DNA of 64,000 nucleotides. Origin: Rutpela maculata (lineage: Eukaryota; Arthropoda; Insecta; Coleoptera; Cerambycidae). The notes below the pieces were generated by a model. The model had not been told where the DNA came from. It did not search any database and saw only the letters and a list, made by a program, of their open reading frames with translations. The stretch covers positions 189,099,729 to 189,163,728 of the forward strand of contig OW386287.2 of NCBI GenBank assembly GCA_936432065.2, written 5' to 3'. This document shows, in pieces, positions 45,498-56,576 of this stretch; positions within the stretch are counted from its first letter, which is position 1, and every line of letters begins with the position of its first letter. The position numbers were made by a program, and so were the translations under genes.

Positions 45498-47674
45498 ACT
45501 GCATTTAGTGAAAAATAAGCCGCATCTTCAGACCAATTCATACAAAAGCAAATGTTGGTTTTCCAGGTAGGTACGGGTGTCCTTAATAAGGTCTCAAAAG
45601 TCCCCGAAGTGGGAGTGTAAGGATAAAATTTGGCAACGCTGTAAAGGGCTAAAATCGTGCTCGGAAAGGAATTTTTCGAGATATCTCGGTTTTCATTGCC
45701 TCTACGACAAAAATACATCAGATCAAAAAGAAAGCTATGGAAATTCTCTATAAAAAAGATACAGGGTCTTTTTTCGTATACGCAAAAATTGGCAACAATT
45801 TCTGTGATATTAAATTCTCACGTGCAGATAGAGTGCTTCCACTATTAACTGTCAATAGCAATGTTAAAGTCCATGATACCACAATGCCCATTGATCCATT
45901 ATTGTTGTTTCAAAGGATTACTGTCATGAAGAGAACAAATGAAGAGCTTTGCACCTACTTGGAGTATGAATTAGCTCCGTATCCGGTGTCACTCTTTGAC
46001 GAAGTTGGTATGCGCAAGACGAACAAGTCAGCTTTCTATGAGAATTTCCAACCATTTGAATCTGAACCAGATCTCCAAAATGCCACTTATATCGTTGATG
46101 GGGAATTTCTCTTGCACCGAGTTATATGGCATCAACATGAAACCTACGGTGCTATTTGCCAAGCATATGTTAATTATGTGCAAAATCATTTTGGCTCGAA
46201 CTCTATTATTGTTTTTGATGGTTATGAAAATATTAGCAACAGTGTGAAGGATATGAAGCAGCTTCGCCGGCCTTCAAAAGCTTCATCTGTTGACATTTAC
46301 TTTGATGAGCAGATGGTTGCAACTGTAAGCCAAGAGAAGCTCCTTGCCAATAATAAAAATAAAACCAGATTGATTTCAATGTTGACAGAAAAGTTTGAGG
46401 CAAATAATTATATTGTTAGACATGCTGAAAATGATGCTGACATTTTGATAGTCGAAACAGCGCTTGAGGAATCATGTAAAAATACTACGGTTGTGGTTGG
46501 GGAAGATGTGGATCTTCTTATAATTTTAACTGCTCGTACACCTATTAATAAAGAAATTTTTTTCGAGATCACATATTGTTTCTCTGTACGCATTCTCTGG
46601 GCGTGACACTACATCTGCTCTGTTTAATAAAGGCAAGACTGCAGCTTTGAAAGTGATGAAAAAACGGCAGGACTTGAAACTTGTAGCTGAAATTTTCAGC
46701 AAGACTGGTACTTCTCCTGACATAATTACTTCGAATGGGATAAAATTTTTCCTCGCAATCTGTAACGCTCCAGTTAAAGAAGTTTCCATCGATAACTATC
46801 GGTATTCTTGCTTTATTAAAGCTGTGAGCAAAAGCAAACCAGTGAAATTGAATTCATTACCACCCACTCATGACGCAGCTCAACAGCATCTATTTCGTGT
46901 TTATTTTCAAGTACAGAAATGGTTGGGTAATGTATTGAATCCTAAAGAGTGGGAATGGATGTTGAAAGATACCATATTGTGGCCAAAAACAACATTCCAA
47001 CTTCCTGCGCCTGATTGCCTTCTGAAGATGATTTTCTGCAACTGTACGAAAGGTTGTGGACCATTGTGTGGCTGTCGGAGGTTGCGGTAACTGCCATGGA
47101 AAATCTTGCTTGAATGCTGAACCGATTGAAAACTCGTCAGAAATAGATGCCGACACTGAAGCAGAGACTGAAAGTTCTCAGATTGACTCGGATTTCCTCG
47201 AACGAATCGATGAATTTATAGAAGGAGAAAACGGACAAGAAGGAAATTATTAATTTGTTTGACAACATTTCAATAAGTATGACAGTCGTGGATTAGGCCT
47301 ACCGGGGAAACCACATAAAAAAAAAACGTGCCTAGTACTCAACCTCGAGGGTGGTGTGGAATAGAATACTTAAATTATCCATAATATGCCATAAGTTCAA
47401 ATTCAATGCAAGATTTTCAAAAAAACTTGCATATACGAAAAAAAAGACCCTCTATCTTTTTTATAGAGAATTTCCATAGCTTTCTTTTTGACCTGATGTA
47501 TTTTTGTCGTGGAGGCAATGAAAACCGAGATATCTCGAAAAATTCGTTTCCGAGCACGATTTTAGCCCTTTACAGCGTTGCCAAATTTTATCCTTATACT
47601 CCCACTTCGGGGACTTTTGAGACCTTATTAAGGCTTTTGTATGAATTGGTCTGAAGAAAAATCCTAAATGCAGT
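45498..47674 (+). mobile_element. 2.2-kb long-TIR element carrying a FEN1-like gene
   Basis: The left arm 45498-45785 and the right arm 47425-47674 are inverted repeats at high identity. They share 'cttcagaccaattcatacaa', 'taataaggtctcaaaagtcc', 'aatcgtgctcgg', 'gagatatctcggttttcatt' and 'gctatggaaattctctataa'. The outermost shared bases are actgcattta and complement. The left arm has a 32-bp insert. The interior contains only the FEN1-like gene remnant. No clear target duplication was found, so the exact outer ends are uncertain. No transposase of a known class is present; the gene itself is the only protein candidate. Confidence 0.8.
45737..47253 (+). pseudogene. FEN1/XPG-like nuclease with cysteine-rich tail, broken copy 1
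   Basis: The first frame (45737-46606, 289 codons) begins at an ATG inside the left TIR. It carries 'PIDPLLLFQRI' and 'ELAPYPVSLFDEVGMRK', then FEN-fold landmarks: 'IVDGEFLLH' (D121), 'IVFDGY' (D161), 'RHAENDADILIVE' (D233, D235) and 'VVVGEDVDLLIIL' (D257, D259). After a frameshift in the T run near 46560, the second frame gives 'YAFSGRDTTSALFNKGK', matching the H3TH-region aspartate of FEN1 (GSDY...GIGPK), then 'SLPPTHDAAQQHLFRVYFQV', 'QKWLGNVLNPKEWEW' and 'IFCNCTKGCGPLCGCR'. A second shift near 47085 leads to 'CGNCHGKSCLN' and an acidic tail ending at 47253. Expected role by fold: 5' flap or structure-specific nuclease with a zinc-binding tail. The real role is unknown. About 30 residues seem deleted before 'YAFSG'. 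Confidence 0.75.
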
Positions 47675-47744
47675 GGACTAATAGAATACTCTCTGAAAAA
47701 ATGAAATTAGGCCATATCCGTCATACAGGGCGATCACCAGTGCG

Positions 47745-48560
47745 TGTAGTAAAGTTTCATCTATATCTATAAAATAATACCCTGACAGACTGACTCACTG
47801 ACTGATCTATCAACTCACAGCTCAAACAGCTGGGTTTAGAAACTTTTTGTTCTGCATAGAGGTTCCTCGAATGACATAGGCAATCAGTAAGAAGAGATTT
47901 TTCGAAATTCGACCTTTAAGAGTCACCCTCAAGTCAAGGAGATTGAAATTTTAGCTTTTTCGGAAACGGTTAGATCTAGATGTGTGAAATTTGGCAAAAA
48001 TATAATACAATAGATACATTAAAGCGCACCCGTATTTTTGAAATCGCGCAAATCAGAAACGTAATTATTCGACTCCTCTGAGGAAATAAGACGGTTTTCA
48101 AAAATGGACCCCCCCCCCCCGAGAGAGTGAATGGGGAGGGGGAGGTTTTTAAGCTTTTCGGAAACTGTTAGACCTAGAAGTGTGAAATTTGGTATTTCTG
48201 CCAAATTTCACTCTTTATTGGAATCTATTAGAAACGGGTAAGACGAAATTTCTATTTTCATTTCTTGAAGGTGAAAACGGGGGTGGTAGATAATCTTTTC
48301 GGAAACGGTTAGACCTACAAGCATGAAAATTGGAATCTACTAGACACGAGTAAGACGAAATTTCGGTTTTCACTTTTTGAAGGGGTGAAAACGGGGGGTG
48401 GCAGATGGTCTAAAGTGTACCCGTATCTCTTAAAGCGACGGGCTCATCTGAGGAAATAAGGAGACACGTATTCGATGGGTTTCAAAAAGAGACCCCCGAA
48501 AGGGTGAACAGGGAGAAGCATGTTTTTAAGCATGAAATTTGACACATACCCACCCATGTG
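47745..48560. repeat. Dispersed repeat with tandem 'ttttcggaaac(g/t)gttaga' units
   Basis: After a 'gacagactgactcactgact' head, the phrase 'ttttcggaaacggttagayc' plus 'gtgtgaaatttgg'-like text recurs three times (about 47956, 48150, 48295), alternating with 'gacgaaatttc' and 'gaggaaataag' phrases. It contains a C run at 48109-48120. Non-coding. It starts just right of the FEN1-like element. Confidence 0.6.
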
Positions 48561-48954
48561 CTTTATTGTCGATTAAAATATTTTTCTTTCGTTTAACTCG
48601 TTCTAACACAAAAATAGAATAATGAATTGTTATCAAATTCCGATGCGCAGTGGGCAGATAAATTGTACTTGTTCAACAGATATTAAGGAGGGTGATAAAC
48701 CATTCAGGACTCCCCTGGTGTTGCGAAGAAACAAGTAGTCTAATAAATAACCATCGCAGCGTGGTACGTCACAGTATTTCCCAAAAATAGATTATTTGGA
48801 TGACTACTTTTATTTAAAGTTGATTCGTTTATTTAAAAGTGTATTTAAAAGGTGGTAAATACCATCGATGTACAATCGAAAGTAATCATTCTCTCAATTA
48901 AATAGGCCATATTAATAAATAAATGAGCAAAATGCCCTTTAAAGAGGTCTGATT

Positions 48955-49290
48955 TTTAGGAGTATTACGTTTATTTTGAAAATTTTTTGGTTCAAATAGG
49001 CTTAGAGTGCCATGAACGTCGAGATTTTAAGATTGAGCAAAAAGAATTCTATTTGTCGGTCTCTTTGTAACTTTTTAGGGGTAAAAAGGGATGAATAAGT
49101 AAATCACGCAAATAAAAGTCCATAAAATTAGTATGTAAGAGAAGTCAAGGTCCTCAAACTTTTTTGGTATCAGCCACCCTTACTATCATCCCCATTACAA
49201 TCCTCATCTCATAATTAAAGGGAGTAGAGAAATAAAATTATATTTAGATATGAGCATACGAGAACCAAAGGCCTTTTTTGGCACCAGCCA
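48955..49290 (+). repeat. Repeat A, copy 3, diverged
   Basis: Shares 'caaataggcttagagtgcca', 'cgtcgagattttaag', a shortened GTCGGTCTC head and 'agccacccttactatcatcc' with copy 1. It is heavily deleted, and the right end 'tctggatgtgg' is absent. Confidence 0.6.
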
Positions 49291-50630
49291 CCCACACGCC
49301 TCCCGCACGCTGCTTTGCTTTTTCAATATCAAATTGGTCTAATTCATTTGTTTTGTTATTTTTTATATTTATTAAGTTACAGTAAAGCAAATAATACATT
49401 AAAACATTAAAATGGGTACAAACTACCAAGTTTAGTTTAAGCAAACAAATTTTATATAGGAATCTATTCAATAACGGTTTTCTTATTGGATATATAGAAT
49501 AGATTTATATATAGCTATATAACTTGTTTGTAATGTTATAAAGTTTTGTGTTTATGAAGATAATTACTTTTTATTTTTATTAGTAAATTAAACTGAGTTT
49601 AAGTTTTCTGTTTCAGCCCTTTGTTGACACATTTGTCTTCATGATTTTTTTATTTGTGCGGAATTTATGTGTTAACCTAGAATATTTGTTTCTTTAAAAC
49701 TAAATGAATTCTAAAATTAATTATTTTGTTAAACTTCATGGCCTCTTGATTTTCTTTTACAGGAGCCATAGTTTTTGAATTTATTTTCACCTCCTTCTTA
49801 CTTTTAAACTGTAAACGCTATATTAATGAACCGGATCTGGCGAGAAAACGAGGAGTTTTGAAACCAACTTTTTTTTATTATTTTTTTTTTTTTACTATTC
49901 AGTGACACGCGTTCTTTTTTTGCCGTAATACTAATATACAAAAAAGTAATTCCGTAATTTTTTCACGAAAAAAAGGAGTTAGGAGGATGAGATTTTTTTG
50001 AGGTAGGTGAAATAGATAAGAATTGTTGGAGCCGGAGGATGGTGGTAGTGGGCCAATTAGGGCAGGAGGGGAGGTAGGGAAAGGAAAGGGTGTCGTACGA
50101 TTTTGAAAAACCAAAATGGAATTTATTTGTTATTACCTCTAGTATTTGACTGATTAATTTTTTTATTTTTTCAAATGAACAAACTTATGGAGGGGAAAAA
50201 CCTTTTCCACATTTTTTTTCAAATGCGTTTCTGAGTACGAAGGAAAGAGGAGAATTTTTTTTAGGGTAGATTGATAAAATATTAAATGGAAAAAATATTT
50301 GTATTGCCGAATATCAAGTTCCGAAGTCCCTGTCCATTTTCCTTAACCCTTTATTCCCACAAACGCATTATGCTCTCTCGCTCGGTTCCTATTGCTTGTA
50401 TTGCTATAATTGTTTTTCAATTAAAGAAAAAAAAATCCTCACTTGTAAAGAAATTTCTCCTCTGAACCATTTCCTTCGAAACAGTTCAAAAAAGCGACTT
50501 AATTCTGAAAAATTTCAAAAAATCAAAAAAGTTAAATCATTAATTGAAATCAGCAAACGAAATGCTTCTGACACAACAATTTTAAACCAGTTTTTATGAA
50601 AGAAATGGCTGGTCCTATAATGTTTAACCA
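49290..50630. other. No gene seen
   Basis: AT-rich, with pyrimidine- and purine-rich runs (49870-50240). Small ORFs at 49899-50114 and 50396-50599 are compositionally biased and unrecognised. Confidence 0.5.
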
Positions 50631-50632
50631 AA

Positions 50633-51041
50633 GGCCGGTTTTATAGGTTCAGATTAAACTAGAGTTTAACTAGAAGTTTCACCTAGAGGTTTAAATTGTA
50701 GATTTTAGTGTTTTGTAAAATACCGTTTTATAAGCGTTTGTCAAGATCGTCAGTGTTATTGTTATAAATCCTCCCAGAATCGAAAATAAGTCAAAGAATA
50801 AATAAAAACTCCGATTTCGAAAAAAATTCATCAAAAGAGAATTAATTTAGAGCATAACGTATTTAAGGCATCAGCGCCAGCGCCGAAGACTGGAACAAAA
50901 GGATTCATACACGCTCACAGAAAAGTAAGGCACAATAAGGCGCACAATTCAAAAGTACGCCAAAAATTTCACTTAGTAAATATTTTTTTTATCCACAAAA
51001 AAAAAAATTTACTAGTTTAATCTGAACCTATAAAACCGGCC
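50633..51041. mobile_element. TIR element with perfect 30-bp ends and a coding-like fragment
   Basis: The left end GGCCGGTTTTATAGGTTCAG (continuing to 50662) is matched exactly by the complement at 51012-51041. No target duplication was found. The right part (about 50866-50980) contains the protein-like text also seen at 36740-37040 on the other strand. It is a non-autonomous element, and the perfect ends suggest recent movement. Confidence 0.75.
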
Positions 51042-51253
51042 CTAACAAGAGCTTTTTTTGTGTATTTAATCAGTAAACCATATTCAAGCACTAAAATTTT
51101 AAGAAATAAACGGAACAAGGAAAATTTGGATCATAAACTGAACGTACTCGCTTTTTCCTATGACTGGTTGAATTTAACTTTGGCCAGTGCCATTAAATAA
51201 TATATTTTTGTGCAGCCGTACGTGAAGTGAGTATTTCGCGTTCTCAAAACAGT

Positions 51254-51293
51254 CCGTGAAATTCAATTTCACGGTCGTTACCCTTAGTAACGG
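51254..51293. repeat. Two adjacent small palindromes
   Basis: ccgtgaaattcaatttcacg plus g (51254-51274) and cgttacccttagtaacg (51276-51292) are each self-complementary. They may be the outer part of a larger foldback with 51619-51739. Confidence 0.6.
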
Positions 51294-51618
51294 CCGAAAA
51301 ACTAAAAGTCACTTTCATAATAATTGACGTTTAAGTCACTTCAAAATTGATATTTCTAAAATATGACAAACAAAAATTGTTATATCTTATTAAACAGAAT
51401 TAGCCCAAAATTATTTCCGAATTCACAACAAATACATAAATTATTTCATTTTTACGATTATTCGAGAACTGTCAAGAAGTATACATTCAAAATACCGTTT
51501 CCATAGAAACGCTCTGACGTTAAGGTCACCGCATTTATTTAGCAAAATATAGCATAAATGATGGTGTCATTTTTACCATCTATACTAACTATAATTTACG
51601 GTTGCACAAAAAATAGTG

Positions 51619-51739
51619 TTTATACCATGGCCGCGAAATTTTTTAGCGTCCTCGAGATTATCTTGCCTCGGCCGCAAGCGGCCTCGGCGATAATTTTTCT
51701 CTCGGTACGTAAAAAGGAATTTCGCGACCTTGGTATAAA
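51619..51739. repeat. Imperfect 121-bp palindrome
   Basis: 'tttataccatggccgcgaaa' on the left pairs with 'tttcgcgaccttggtataaa' on the right. The centre is 'gcctcggccgcaagcggcct' and 'cggc', itself palindromic. The opposing 72-76-codon ORFs over it are by-products of the symmetry. It is probably a MITE or hairpin repeat. Confidence 0.7.
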
Positions 51740-53852
51740 AATAACTATTATATCAAATAACGTACCGATTCTCATCGCTATAGCATAATGGCTTCCTGGC
51801 ATATTAAATAAAAATCTACTCTGGGTTACCACCTTCAAAGGGACCTAGCTCACTTAAGAAGCATTTCCAGACACATGTATATAGGAACTTTTGTTCATAT
51901 TTTTGCATAGCTATCATTACTTAAAGTTAACGGGCACCCTGCATAACATTACCTAGGTGCTCAAACTTTTGTGCACGTTTAAAACACTTACTTGCTATAC
52001 TGGCAATCTCTGTCGTTCTCTGTGACTTTCTTGAAAGTTATGGTTTCTCACAGATGTTTTTAGATGCGACAAGGAAATCTGCCTTCCTGGACAATGTCTT
52101 TATGCATTTTGTACCAGACCTCATTTCAGCTGTAACAACGGATTTAAATCCATATGGCACAGCAGATAGAATTTGATGAAAAATCGGTAAAAAGGGAGAT
52201 GGTAACCTTCAGACCGATAGAGCTAAATGGGCTTCAAAATTTCTACAAAAAAGTGGAAAGTTAATATTGGGAGTTTATTAGTGAACCAAACACTACCGTT
52301 GATGAGAAGTTGGAAAAATTCATGAGACTCTTGCGTAATTCATACGAAGTCATTGCCTGAAAAAAAAATTACATTGTGAGGAACAATCAACTTCACAAGG
52401 TAAGATGGTTTAATAATTCACTTGGGGAGATGAGGGAGCATCTGGGTTTTCTGGGTGATCAATATAAACAATATAAAAAGCCGGGCGATCTCAATGAACT
52501 TAAAAAGTACAAAGCTCGATATAAAAAAGCTCTGCAAGAGGCAAAAAGAGTAGCAAAAAACTTGATTAGAACAGCCAAAAACTCCACACGGGCTATGTGA
52601 AGCATTATTTATACCAATAGAGGCATAAAGAAAAAAGAAACTCGTAGCATATTAACTACCTATTTCTCTAGTGTAGCACAAAACATTACAAGTGATATAC
52701 TAGACATAGATGTAAATCCCCTAGATAACGTAGAGAACCTCAATGTCTCTTGCACTGAATTTACTTTTAAGCAGTTGAGTTTCAACGAAGTAAGAGATAT
52801 AATTGACAATTTAAAAAATAAAAATAGTTGAGACATATACAGATTTAACTTTAGAATATTAAAAAGCATCAAAAATCTTATAATTAGCTCACTTACGAAA
52901 CTTATGTTTCCAAGAAGGTACTTTTCCTACCATATTTAAGAATTCTGTCGTTACACCCGTTTTTAAAAAGGGAGAAAGTGCTGACGTGGCCGTCCAATTT
53001 CCTTGCTGCCAGTCATTTAGAGAATAGTTGAAAAATGTAAGGCCAACCATATTGTAAACCACTTTAAACACAACAGATCATTCTCTGAAAGTCAGTTTGG
53101 GTTCAGAAGGGAACGAGGCACTGTTTTGGGCATTCTCGACCTTCTTCTCGGTAGGTTGATGGAGTCTTATCAGAATGCAGAATATAACTTTTTGTGGCCT
53201 GTCAAAGGCATTCTATTGTGTTGTGCATGGCATTCTGTTGATCAAACTGCCTTACTACAATTTCGGCTATAATGGTTTATCCCTTATAAAATTTTATTTA
53301 ACAGAGTGATATCAGACACGGGTACGGATTTATATAGATGTGCCTCAGTTCTCAATTCTGGGTCCAGTTCTAATCTTATATATCACAGCGACCTACCACT
53401 GTGCGAGGGCCCTGAAAATTTCGCTCTGTTTGCTGACAACACAACCACTCCAAGCACAGCAAAGTCATTGGATGAAGCTCGGCCGTGGCATTTTTGAGGG
53501 CTGAAACTTGGTTCAATTAAAACAGTTTATTATTGAATAATGATAAAAACTGTTGTGACATTCTTATTAAGAAGTTGTGTTACTCTAGGTCTACTTTGCA
53601 TTGTTTCATTATGTAATGTCATACGGCATGATGGCGTGGGGCAATCCATCGCAGGTTGATCGGATTTCTGGACTGCAGTGTAGGATAGTAAGAATCTTGG
53701 CTAGTCTGGGCTATAGGGATGACTGCAGGGATCCATTCTTAGGACTTTTGAAATTACCATCCCAATTTATTCTCGAGAACTCGTGAAACAAAATGAGGAT
53801 CAATACAGAACTCACGTAGACTTCCATGAATATAATACACGGAACGAAAATA

Positions 53853-54005
53853 ATATGATAAAACTGCCTACTTCTGGTTAAAGAAGTGTCAAAATAGACC
53901 AGATTTCATAGGTGTAAAATTTTTTAATAAATTGCACAACCACACAAAGAAAAAAAAGTTCTGCGCAGCGGACCAAATTATATGGATATGGTGTATCTTT
54001 CGACG
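53853..54005 (+). repeat. 153-bp direct repeat, left copy
   Basis: Nearly identical to 54325-54478; the only difference seen is 'gataaaactg' against 'gataataactg'. It encodes the C-terminal 'KKCQNRPDFIGVKFFNKLH' of the surrounding Jockey-like relic, so it is host sequence duplicated around the insert, not part of the insert. Confidence 0.9.
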
Positions 54006-54324
54006 GTAGTTGTCGATAACATTAATGTTGCCTTTCTTAAAAAGAGGTAAAACTTTGGTAACTTTTAATACATCAGGGAAGTGCTCCTCACGAATACAGG
54101 CATTAATAAGAAGAGTAAGTGGGTGTATAATTATGTCAATAGCATAAATGATCATTGGTTTTTCTTTCACAGTATACTACCACATTGTTACCCTGGGGTT
54201 TAACCCCCATGTTTTACCAAAGGTCCTTCTACATACTCAGAGGGTTGCAGTGGCCCTTTGTATTTGTCTCTCTATGTGATCTTTCCAGGTCAGCTTAGAG
54301 TCCAGGATAACACCCAGATACTTC
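54006..54324 (-). mobile_element. 319-bp chimeric insert from two other LINE families
   Basis: The left half (54006-54160, minus) reads 'AIDIIIHPLTLLINACI', 'FPDVLKVTKVLPLFKKGN' and matches the relic at 58620-58850 almost base for base. The right half (about 54163-54324, minus) reads 'KYLGVILDSKLTWKDHIERQ' and 'GKTWGLNPRVTMWLYTV'-like text of R1/I-type RTs. Two unrelated LINE fragments joined in one small insert, with neither a poly-A nor a TIR end. Confidence 0.75.
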
Positions 54325-54478
54325 ATATGATAATAACTGCCTACTTCTGGTTAAAGAAGTGTCAAAATAGACCAGATTTCATAGGTGTAAAATTTTTTAA
54401 TAAATTGCACAACCACACAAAGAAAAAAAAGTTCTGCGCAGCGGACCAAATTATATGGATATGGTGTATCTTTCGACG
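54325..54478 (+). repeat. 153-bp direct repeat, right copy
   Basis: The second copy of 53853-54005. Sequence after it (54479 on, 'ctgtatctgaaattgtaatc') appears to continue the original relic. Confidence 0.9.
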
Positions 54479-54479
54479 C

Positions 54480-55115
54480 TGTATCTGAAATTGTAATCCA
54501 AAAAAGGATCTATCGTGTAAGTTTTTTTTTTAGTCAAAAACATCCCTTAAAATGGTGTAAAATCATAAAAATAATGTAATAACTGTTAATAAAGTGTGAA
54601 AAATGGTATATGTTTTGTAGTCGGAGTAGATAATATAAATTCGAGCCACAGTAAGCTATTTCTATAAACTAAACCGAAATCCTTATGGGGGGTGAAAACT
54701 ACCGCTAAAACTCAAAACTCGCAGGTGAGTGTAAATAATTTGTACCAAAGCCAAATTTTTTTATCTCTTAGTTCGAAATATTTGACTCGACAACCAGCCA
54801 TTACTCTCAAAGGGTAGAGTCTCAACTCTATGGAGGGTTAAAACTACCCCCACCCCTTATAGGTTTCAAAACGGGAAAAAATCAGGCTTTTGTAGTTTTA
54901 GGCAGGGTGAACAAATATGGAGTAAGTTCGTTCCATCCACCAATACATGACTAGAGACTACCCTTAAAGGGTGGTAAGAGCCACCCCATGCTCAAATGTT
55001 ACATGTGGGTGCTATTAAAATTTGGAAATTGTATGTATAATTTTATTAGTAAATGTGTAACTTTCAAATTGTAACACACCTTCTTGACATATGTAAGTAC
55101 AAATTGTACATGTGC
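54480..55115. other. No gene seen
   Basis: Probably decayed 3' sequence of the preceding LINE plus unassigned text ('ggggggtgaaaactacc', 'gggtggtaagagcca'). No ORF. Confidence 0.4.
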
Positions 55116-55326
55116 CTGAAGTTGCGAACGTTCACTTGAACGAATTTTAGATGAAAAAGAAACATTAATAAGAACCACACACCGATTTAGGCGTAAACAC
55201 TTCATTGCCACATTTGCTGACAATAATATCTACAATACTTAAGTTTTTACACCTAAATCAAAGCGTGGTTTCTCTTAATCTTTTTTTTTCATATGAATTC
55301 GTTCAAGTGAACGTTCGAAACTTCAA
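55116..55326. mobile_element. 211-bp MITE-like inverted repeat element
   Basis: The ends ctgaagttgcgaacgttcac and (complement) cttgaagtttcgaacgttca extend into arms of about 85 bp that share 'ttgaacgaatt', 'aagaaccac' and 'gatttaggygtaaa'. The flanks on both sides contain 'acaaattgt', a possible target duplication within a LINE 3'UTR. There is no ORF. Confidence 0.7.
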
Positions 55327-55350
55327 GTACACAAATTGTGCATTAACATC

Positions 55351-55381
55351 AATAAAGATTTGATTTGATTTGATTGATTTG
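55351..55381 (+). repeat. LINE-type tail: AATAAA then (GATTT)n
   Basis: 'aataaagatttgatttgatt' and more units, preceded by 'acaaattgtgcattaac'. This is the standard 3' end of a CR1-like LINE on the plus strand. The MITE at 55116-55326 sits just upstream in the same UTR. Confidence 0.55.
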
Positions 55382-55529
55382 AAGCCATTTTATTTTGTTT
55401 CAGATTCGTAATTATCCCCAAAGATATATATACACTAGGTACGTATGAAAAATAAATCGGTAATACTTTTTCAAATATTAACATTCTTTCTAAGTATTGC
55501 ATCTTTTCCATGTCTAGGTACTGTACTAT

Positions 55530-56560
55530 ATCACTATGATTGACTAAATTTAAATCTATGGCACAATGTTAAACTACAATGCTGAATTACTGTGTTCATA
55601 AAAATAGTGAATGAAAATGTAAATGATCATATATTTTCTTACACCCCATGTAAAATTTCCCATTTGGTCCTCTTAAATGCCTTTTCACATAAAGAAATGA
55701 AATATGAAGTGGAAATCGGGAAGAATATAATTAAATTGTAAGGAGCATTATTGTTTGGAAACACGTGCTTTAAAATAACCTAAGAAATAAATTGGTCTTT
55801 CATACACCCAAGAAATAATTTAAAAACATAATTAAATGGAAATTAAAACATAATTAAATTGAAATTAAGGTAAATTAAATGGAGCTATAATGATCGTTAT
55901 TGCGACAGATATTGAAAGATGGAAAAGTTTCCAAACAAATCAAAACCTTGTTATAACTCTGGCCGTAAGTGGCAAGTTTGTAAGTTTTTAATTATATGAT
56001 CAGTGTATATAAATCTATAAAGTGTATTAGGTATTATTTACTGCTGACGCAAACGTAGGTATTATTTTATTTTATGTAATTGCAAAATCGTTCGATAAAT
56101 TTGCATTGTGTAATTCACTGATGCCAGGGATGTATATATATTATTTTACTGTCCAAACAATTGACACGGTGAATTTAATTCAGTTTAATCGAACCGTAAT
56201 ATACAAAGTGGAATTATTTACTCGCACAGTCCTCTTTTTAGTAATACTTTGTATTACTTTTCTCGTTTCTGGTCCATTGACGTAGACCCTCCTCTGCAAA
56301 ATATCTGGGATTTCACTTACACACTCGACTGACCTAGAACAAACACATAAACAAGACTATATGCAAAGTCTATTCTATATCTAAAAGTTTGTTCCCTTTG
56401 ATGGCAAGGAATAGCAAACCAAACAGCCAAAAAAAAATTAATATACACGACAATTAAAAAACTATGTGTTCTGGAATGAAAATTCCTCCGCTTCATTTCA
56501 AATGCAAGCAGAGAGTTATACAACGTTGTTACGACATCGTTCCACTAGCGGATTGCGTCA
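55530..56560. other. No gene seen
   Basis: AT-rich spacer without repeats of defined ends. The 68-codon minus ORF at 56317-56523 has no recognised motif. Confidence 0.5.
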
Positions 56561-56576
56561 GGGATGGCTCTCTTCT

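Larger units (their letters stand above)
52003..54478 (+). pseudogene. Jockey-like LINE relic, interrupted
   Basis: Decayed plus-strand frames in ORF2 order: 'LCDFLESYGFSQMFLDATRK' and 'FLDNVF' (endonuclease C-terminal half), 'KVRWFNNSLGEMREHLG' (open 52376-52600), 'TYFSSVAQNI', 'GRPISLLPVI', 'SQFGFRRERGT', 'ENFALFADNTTT', 'GMMAWGNPSQVDRISGLQ' and 'RILASLGYRDDCRDPF', and finally 'LKKCQNRPDFIGVKFFNKLH'. The catalytic box reads FADN (53429-53440). Many stops. The last segment is duplicated around a chimeric insert (54006-54324). Confidence 0.75.

Noticed and set aside
45476..45718. 80-codon minus ORF and its near twin at 47406-47654 (plus)
   Set aside because: They are the same TIR sequence read in opposite orientations; no protein family is recognised, and they are better explained as non-coding arms.
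51558..51838. Two opposing ORFs of 72-76 codons
   Set aside because: Both arise from the symmetry of the palindrome at 51619-51739.
53853..54478. Direct repeats as LTRs of a small LTR element
   Set aside because: They lack TG...CA ends and encode the C-terminus of the surrounding LINE; the interior is LINE-derived.
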